The notes beneath the pieces are model-generated. The model was not told the origin of the DNA. It saw only the letters and a list, made by a program, of their open reading frames with translations, and did no database searches. The translations under genes and the position numbers were made by a program. Positions 50,501-59,500 of a stretch of 64,000 bases of DNA are shown in pieces (position 1 is the stretch's first letter; every line of letters starts with the position of its first letter). Origin of the DNA: Sipunculus nudus (taxonomy: Eukaryota > Annelida > Sipuncula > Golfingiida > Sipunculidae); contig CM049322.1 in the NCBI GenBank assembly GCA_026874595.1, positions 58,807,886-58,871,885 on the forward strand, written 5' to 3'.

Positions 50501-53500
50501 GAACTGACATGTGCTTTGATCACACCGGAATGCTGGGCTCATCATTTCCGGATATTGATGTCCCTGTATATAATAACATCTGTATCATCTGATTTTATCA
50601 CTTATCTCTCCCACTATCATGTTATCATCAGAAGTAGGATATAGTGGTCTGTTAGGTAAATTGATGATGATTGAGCTTTTGTTATTACAAGGAGGGTGAT
50701 ATTAAAGCTGGTTTAGGTGTAGTCAGGTGGGTTTGACCATGGAGGAATACACCCTGCCTGTTACCATGGTTTTCCATCACAAACGCTTGGTTTTATGAGA
50801 TAATCTGTAAGATAAATATTTATCTGAATTACACATCCTTAACCTTGTTTTTAATTTTCCCCCGTTCAGGGAAGCTGGGGATATTATTTTGGGTTTGTCT
50901 GTCTGTTTGTCCCTCTGTCTGTCCCTCTGTCCGTCCGTCAGGTTTTCAATTCCGTGCGATAAATTTCCTAAATATGACCAATTTCATTTAAATTTGGATC
51001 ACTGCTTACCTTGGTTGGGATTAATTTTGGAGTGTCTGTGTTCTGTCTATGTGTCTGTCTGTCACTCTGTCTGTATGTCAATCAGGTTTTCATTTCCCTG
51101 CAATAATTTTACTATATATCATACAATTTCATTCAAATTTTGGTCAGTGTATGCTCTCATGCTTACCTTGGATAAGATAGGTTTTGGTGTGTCTGTCTGA
51201 AAAGATAATAATACAATAGGATCTTTCATTATTCATGTGTATCAGCTTTTTTAGTGCACTAATCATTAACAGATGTCACTAGCAGGGACATATATTCCTT
51301 GAATTTGCTTGTTACATTTGTTTTTTTCTCTTTTTAATAGAGTAAGCATGCAAACTATGTCTTCATGAAAAACCTATATATGAGACGCATGAATACTGAG
51401 GAAAGAAATATTTTCAAAAGACTAACCCAACCAGTTACATCTATGGCCTCCCCAATTTCCCACCACTTTGAACTTTGTTGTGGAATGGTCAAGATTTTTC
51501 AAGTATCAGTCTGACACTGTCACTAGGCATTGGTAAAATTTTGCAACATTTTGGTACATTGAGCCAAAGAGCACTGATTAAATTTAAGAAATGATTTATA
51601 CAAAACTAAAACAGATATTGCCTAATTGGCTTGTGCTCTTGACCTCTGACCTCGTTTCCTATTTATTATCCCATGCGTCCGTCTGTCTAGCTGTCCTTCT
51701 GTCCATCTGTCTGTCCAGAATTGGCTTGTGGATCGATTTCTAGCTGTTTCATTCTGTTTGACCAAAACCTTTAATCTTGCATATATGGCTCATCCACCCC
51801 TGATTTTGATTTTGAGGTCATCAGGTCAAAGGTCACGGCCACAGCAGCCACTTCTTGAAAAAGCTTGTATATCCATTTAGGGCCAAACCTTATGACCAAC
51901 ACCTGTCAGTGTAATCTTGCTCATATGGCTAACCCACCCATGAATGAAGAACCCTATTTAATTTGAGCCCAGAAGCAAAGGTCAAGGCCAGAGAGCTGCC
52001 CTCCTCATTTTCAGACTGTGTAATGCACCCATTCTAATTATGCCCCGTGCGAGGGGATGCTTTGCGGTGCCCTTGTTTTACAGATATGATGTGTAATAAA
52101 TCATAAAATCACAGAGTCAGCAAATGTCTTATCATGAACCCAGGTCCCTTAAATTTATTACATACTCCAGTAATACGGGTCATCATTCATGAAATATAAG
52201 CATACTTCTATGACATTGAAATTTATGTGATGGTTAATTATATTTTAGCCTTACATACCATTATATCAACTGATATGACATTGCGTTCATACTATGATGA
52301 ACATGGCCACCTGAGCATATCTGTATCACAAACCTCTGGTGGGACATGAGTGTTTACTCATAGCTGAGAGGTCACAAAGCTCACATAACCCACCTCAACT
52401 GCCCATAATATAGAGATGCCCATGATATAGAGATGCCTATAATATAGAGATGCCCATAATATAGAGATGTCCATAGTATAGAGATGCCCATAATATACAG
52501 CTACCCATAATATACAATTGTCCATAATATAGAGATGTCCATAATATAGAGATGTCCATAGTATAGAGATGCCCATAATATATATAGAGGCACCTGATAT
52601 AGAGGTAAGGTGCCTATAATATACAGGTGACTGTAATAAAGAGGTATTTGATATATAGAGGTCAGTTTGCCTATAATATACAGGAGACTGTTATAGCTGA
52701 TATAAAGAGGTCAGGTGCCTATAATACACAGGTGACTGTAATATAAAGGTGCTCATACCATAGAGGTACCTGTTAGGAGAGTTTCTGTGTATATTTCTGT
52801 GTGTTATGATCAGAGCTGAATGTGTTTTTAGCCACATGGTGATGATTTTCCATTTTACATTTCAGTGGACTGGACAGTGCATCCTGCTTTCAGTGTGTAT
52901 CTCTGTTGAAGTCGCTGGCAAAAGGCGGGCGAACCATAATCTGCACAATACACCAGCCGAGCGCCAAGTTGTTCGAAATGTTTGACAATGTTAGTAACAA
53001 CTAATATAGATAGTAATAAACTCTCACGTAATAGAGATAGTAATAAACTCTCACGTAATAGAGATAGTAATAAACTTTCACGTAATAGAGATAGTAATAA
53101 TCTCTCACGTAATAGAGATAGTAATAAACTCTCATGTAATGGAGATAGTAACTTAACTCTCAAACCATCTTTGTTTCTTGGAATATCTCTGTATGACCAT
53201 TTTCACTTTTTTTCCCTTTTTGAGGTTTTCTTTTAAATATCAAAGGTAATTTTGTAAAATTATATGATTTGAAACTAGTCAATGTGATAAGGGTGATGAG
53301 ACCAACACTTTACCACTGCCAATGTAACCATGGTGATCTCAACATTCTCAACAAATATTTAATGACATATAAGATTCTGCTGACCTCTACAGGCTGCTGT
53401 GAAAACTAAATTTCCCTTGTGGATATTTGGACAGATGGTTCTCACAAAACAATAAGCAAGTAAACAGACAAAATACTGTATTGAATGTCTGATATTTAAA

Positions 53501-56500
53501 AAAATGCCATCCAGATTATTACACATGAATGACAGAATGATTACCAGTGTATTTACCTGGTATTTGTGTTTCAGCTGTACATTATTATAGAGTAATTGTA
53601 TTTACCAGGTATTTCTGTATTTTAGCTGTACATGATGGCAGAGGGACAGTGTTTTTACCAGGTATTTCTGTATTTCAGCTGTACATGATGGCAGAGGGAC
53701 AGTGTATTTACCACGGAAACATTCCAGGACTCGTGCCATACCTTCACTCACAGAGCATGGTTTGTCCGCCGTATCACAACCCTGCAGATTACGGTGAGCT
53801 TATTATCTGGGAACCATTTTCCTTGAATTGTGTCTGATTCTACGGGGGACTTTACTTGTCAGGGTATATCTTGAATGCTTTGGTAAAGATTTACTTAAAT
53901 TTATCACATTTATGGCACCAGTGAGCCCCCCCCCTAAAGTATATTATGAAACAGGTGATCCATGGGTCATGGCTTTCTGCTCCATTATTAATTATTCCCA
54001 AAGTGTATGGACAAACAGTGGATTTTATCTTGGTTTTAAACCAAATTTAATGAGAGGAAATCTGTTAAGAGAGCCTTTGAGACTAAATTGTTGACTGTAT
54101 AGTATTTAGAGATAGTTTATCAGCAGCTGTACAGTTTAGTAACATTAGACTTGTGTTTTTATCAGTAACATTAGACTTCTGTTTTTATCAGTAACATTAG
54201 ACTTGTGTTTTTATCAGTAACATTAGACTCGTGTTTTCATAATTCTCAGTGATGGAGGTGGCGTGTGGTGAGTATGGAGATATGGTACCTCGTTTAGTGG
54301 TGGCCGTCAAGAGCGGTAGATGTGAGCCGTGTCAGAAACTCCCCAATAAAAATCTCAACTGTGATACAAAGAACGACCCAAAGGAATCCTCCGAGACAAA
54401 AGACGTCGGCAGCGACGACGACGAATCAACACCGATGAACGGAGGGACCAAGTCAAGCATTCCAACCCGCGTTGTGATGAATGGCACCACACCAGCTGTC
54501 ACCAGACAGGAGGTGAGTCCCAATAAATGATTTGCTTTGATTGTCATAGATTTCTGTAAAATAATAATTACTCAAAAAATAGAAGACACTCAGGGAGCAC
54601 ACACCTCCACCAAGGCGGCTCATTAACTTCATATGGCTTTGTCAGAAATGCAGCATTTTACTTTAAGAATTGCTGGATCCAGATCGGTATCCGAGGTCAC
54701 CTCCAAAATATAATCATTTGTTCCATGTATCTTAGACCAGCTATCCTGAACATTTCATCAAAATCTGTAAGAATTTTTTGCATAATGTTCCTAACACACA
54801 GACAGACAAGCAAACAGACCAACAAACCAACTTGTGGTGTTACATTGACAGAGCCTTAAAGATTTGCTCAAATCTCTTAACGACAGGTTACTAGTCCTCT
54901 ACATAAAAAACCTAAAATCCAGAAAGTCTAAAAATAGAACGCTTATCATTCTTATCATAAGTTACCATCACCCTCACCCTCAAATTTTCCATTTTCATAC
55001 TCAAACATCATATAACATCACTCTGCTAAAAAGGAATAATCACAAGTAAATGAAGTGCATGACAAAGTTACATTTGTTTTGTGCAGCAGGAAATTGAGGA
55101 AATTGAAATTTGCGAGGTAAACTTTGATGTTACAGTGCTTGCTTAAAAATAAAACTTTTGCTTTTGTTTGAAACCAGAAGAATGGTCCAGTTCTTTGTGC
55201 TATTTGTAATGTCCAAAAACTGAAAAAAAAGCTTAAATACAAGTTGTTTGCTATCATTGTTTTTCTCAGTGCCACCAGTTTTGTGGGAAGTTTTTTTGTG
55301 GGCAGTCTTCTTTATAGCTTCTGTCTTTTTGACATTCGTCTTGTGGGCAATGTTCTTGTGGGCAAGTATTATTTATCAAATCGTCCACAGAATTGGTTTT
55401 AAAAATTATTTTCCCAGCAATGGCTCCCATATTTATTTAACAGGCATGAAGCCTAAGATAAGTACAGGAGTCAAAGTGTAGCAAAAATTCTATCAAAACT
55501 GTTTTGAATTTTATCATCATAAACTGATACATAACCCATAGCACAAGTCATGATTATCTTGTAAATGAGGTAAATATCATATCAAGTGCCACAAATAAAC
55601 TCTACACTGTGTACTTATGATGTCCCATAAATGTACATACTTTTTATAAATCTACACTTTAATGTATCTTGATGTATAAAATGGTAAATTATTTTTATAT
55701 GTTTCTGTGTGATAAGTACCAAATATAAAATTATAAATGTGTACAAAGATTAATATAAGATGTATCATATCAGTGTATCCTCAATGGGTATATATTATTA
55801 TAATATATATCTAAAAGGTGACACTGTTTATCTTTATCTTCGCTAATATATATATAAATATATATATACACACACACACAAGTGACATATATGTATCTAT
55901 GTTGTTCATGCATTCTTGTTGATAATGCATTCCATGGCCTCTTCCTTTGTCTGTACGTTTAAAGGCCATCTTGCCAGCCACCTGTTAATGCAGAATTCCC
56001 TTTGTTCTATTTTTTTTTTACTCTGGCCATCCGCCAAATTCATAAATTGTCAGATATATCTAGTCATGCTGTTCAGATATTTCAGTCTTCAAGGCCTTGA
56101 TGTGCTACAGACAAAAATATATATGCTCGATTGCATTCATTAGTACAATGTAACATAGAACCATTATTGATCCAAACTGCATTCATATAAGTTATTGTCA
56201 GTTATAAGTGTTTTTCTAGTGTTTGTAAAAGGAAGGGGTTATACTGTGTGTATAATTATTACACACACACACACACACACAGAGGGTTATACTGTATGCT
56301 GGTATGTAAAATGATACTTTTCATGTAACAATACTGTTATAACATGATACATATGACATATTGTTTCTCTTACTGTTTCATTCTGGTTTTGACAATTATA
56401 AAGTGTGTATGCTGTATATATAGTAATTATGATATTTGCCATTTAATAATAATGTGTAACTATACGTATATGACATGTATTGTTTCTCTCTGGTTTTGAC

Positions 56501-59500
56501 GGTTATAGTATGATTATATGTATATACTTATGATATTTGTCATGTAAACATTATAAATATGACGTGTATTGTTTCTCTCCGTGACGTACAGGACTCGTCT
56601 GACTCTGAGGTAAACCCCTCCACCTCCACCGCATCCTCTAACATCACTTTGGTAATCCCGCCTTCTATGACCATGTCATCGTGTGGTCATAACTGGTGCT
56701 GTGGACCGCCCCAGGGTGTCACATGATTAAAAGCTTGATCCACTGTGATCAGTTCTGTCAAAAAGTTATCTTCATACACTGTTTTCTGTTATTTTGAAAT
56801 TATGCATTTTGTTAAAATACATTTCTGGTACAATTTACTAAAATCTTCATTTTGTAGAATCTTTTTTTCTGAAAACATTTTGTGTAATAATGCATTGGGT
56901 ACAGCTTTCTGAAAGTACTTATACATGCTTAATCCACCACCCTTATTTTTCTTTAAAGCTTTTATCTTTTTTAAAATGAATTTGTATCTCATCAAATTCC
57001 TGGGTATCTATTGATGGAACTGCTTTTCTTTCCAAATTTCATTATTTTTTGTCACAAATTACAAGAAGTAAGCCTGTTTGGCCACACATCTGTAAATTTG
57101 ATAAACTTGTAATATCACTTATATTTGTAGGATATATTTAACTCCAAGAGAAGGAAAGTAAAGCTCTTTGTAGCTCTCAAATATTATTCAAATTTCTTCA
57201 CATTAATCACCAAAGCCATTGTAGCACAAAAAAAAATACTAAGATGTGAACAGTGTGGACCACTGCTGCCCTGGCACTTACTCATAACAAACTTGCTGCC
57301 CCCCCCCCCCCCCCCCATGCTCTGTATTATATATAACTGAGTGGATTATGTTTTTATTACTCATGTACACCCTGTAGTTACTGGAATGTCAGGTCCTGCT
57401 TTGTACGAGTGTCACCGTGGCTTGAGCACATCAATACAAGTTATCTCTAGTGACCAGGTATCACATGCCTGAATTAAATGAAACATGCCTGTAGGAAAAT
57501 GTTTATTTTCATCTCAAATTTCAATATCTCTGGTTCAGCTGTGTCTGTACTGGTACCTAATCTAGCCACTAGGGGTCAGGAAGCACATGAAATTTTTTTT
57601 CCAGGTTTATATATATAATATTAACTTAAGGGTACTTGTATGGTGTTTGGTTAAAGGAAGGTTCTTGCCTGTGAACAAATTGTTAATAAGAAAAAGAAAT
57701 GAAACTTTCATAAATTAATTGGCAAAGAAAACACTGTTCCCTAGAAAGGTGTTTGGAAAATATATTTCAGCTTTAGATTATCTTGTAATACCATGTTTAT
57801 GATTGAAGAAAATACTAGGAAACTAAGAAACAAAATGATACTGATTTGATTGATAGTAACAGGCCTCTCTGACTAGAAATAACTTTATATTGATGTGCAC
57901 GTGGTAGATATTGATGAGATATGACATAGTGATGGGCATGTAGGCTTTGTCTGTGGTCTCAGTGAATTTTGATCAAGCATACTGTATTTTTGATACCTGA
58001 AATGACATCACTTCTGCCTGTTCTTGACCTGTTCCAGAAATGTCTATTTGACATGCATCTGTAATGGCTGAAACAAACGAAAAAATAAAAAATTAAGACG
58101 CACCAAAAAAGAGTCCTTGTATGCATGAGCAAATTAAAAAATGGACAAAACATATCAATCATCAACAGTAGAATTTGTGCATGTATTACTCTGAAAAAAC
58201 ATTTGTATCATATTATAAAAGAAGTTATATCTTCCAAGCTAGATCAAGCTGTACACTTTTTAGCGTTTAAAACTGATGTTTATGATAAAATTTTAGTTAG
58301 ATGAAGGCAACACTGCCGATACATATTAGGACCGTCTGGCATACGGCAGCAAAATATCCTTGTCATACTTGTCAGTTAATCAATAAAGTAACCTGGTACT
58401 AATGGCCTGTGCTTATTTGATAAATCATGCTGCCTTAATTCTACAACAATTTAGCATTAATAATACAGACATCAGTACCAGCAGTTATAAGTAGAGTAGG
58501 TAATTATGCCCATTAATATAGGTGAGTAATTGACGTTGTCCTGGCTGAGTGGTTGTGTTTCACATTGTGTGTAGTATTATTCAGGGTTGGTGATGGTTAT
58601 TGTGGTACTTTATGGTAATGGCTTGTAGTATTTATGGTAATGTTGCATTATGGGATGTTTGATTTGGCTGGTTTTCTGATTAACGTTTCAGCTGTAACCA
58701 GTAAAAAAAAATCTGATATTGAAAAAAACTTTATGCCTCATCACACCTTGTCACCTGAGACATTACACGTCAGATTTAAATGTCCTTTTCTATACTATCG
58801 ACAATATTTTAATGAAATATTAAAGATACAGACTCCAAGTGTGAGCAGTTTTCAAAATCACCAGTACACCAGTTATTGTCATGGTTATGAATAAAAGCTC
58901 CATCACCCTGTACTGCCACCTACTGGTGTGACATTAAACTATTCTAATGCTGACTTTGTCACAAAATTAAAAGTAATCTCTGTTTATACAGTAAACAAAA
59001 GGATGTTCCAAGTTTAATACATATAAACTAGTATATATACAAAGCAGAATGGTATAAGGCAACGAGACACTGGTCAATTTGAATATATTACCTATGGTTA
59101 CATTTTAAAAATTTAAAAATTAAAACTTTAATTAATAGTTAATTTGCTTTAACCCACTGTTTCTAGTCCCTGCATTCTAATGGCAGACCTTCCCTGCATA
59201 CAAAATTTTCCAATTATTACACTGGTTAATTAGTGCATGTTAATCTGGCTTATGTGATTCAGCATTGACAAGGTGCATTGTGCAGTGAGAATGGATATAA
59301 TATCTTAATGATCTGTAATAAATCACCTATGAATGGCCTATCTATTTAAACTTGAAACAGTTTTAATAACTGCATGGAAAGTCGGAAAAAAATGTTTGCA
59401 AATTTGTATAATATTATTTTTGGAATATAAATAAAAGGCTTGTATACCAATTAAGCAAGGCAGTGACAGATACTGATTATGTTAACATCTTTTGCTTTTA

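Larger units (their letters stand above)
49019..50856 (+). other. Intron, left part
   Basis: Non-coding DNA. It contains an 11-bp repeat (GTCACATGACT, about three copies, 49743-49774) and a 55-bp direct duplication (49917 and 49972). An open frame at 50357-50644 has no recognisable motif. Confidence 0.5.
54513..56591 (+). other. Intron of about 2.1 kb
   Basis: Non-coding. It contains an interspersed repeat (54590-54850), a TA/CA microsatellite (about 55845-55882) and a CA run (56263-56282). No exon is recognised inside. Confidence 0.55.

Noticed and set aside
50889-51200. 103-codon frame rich in Ser, Cys, Leu and Val
   Set aside because: It is translated from the GTCTGTCC-rich tandem part of element V.
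58545-58610. Possible tRNA/SINE A box (TGGCTGAGTGG)
   Set aside because: No B box follows at the right distance.
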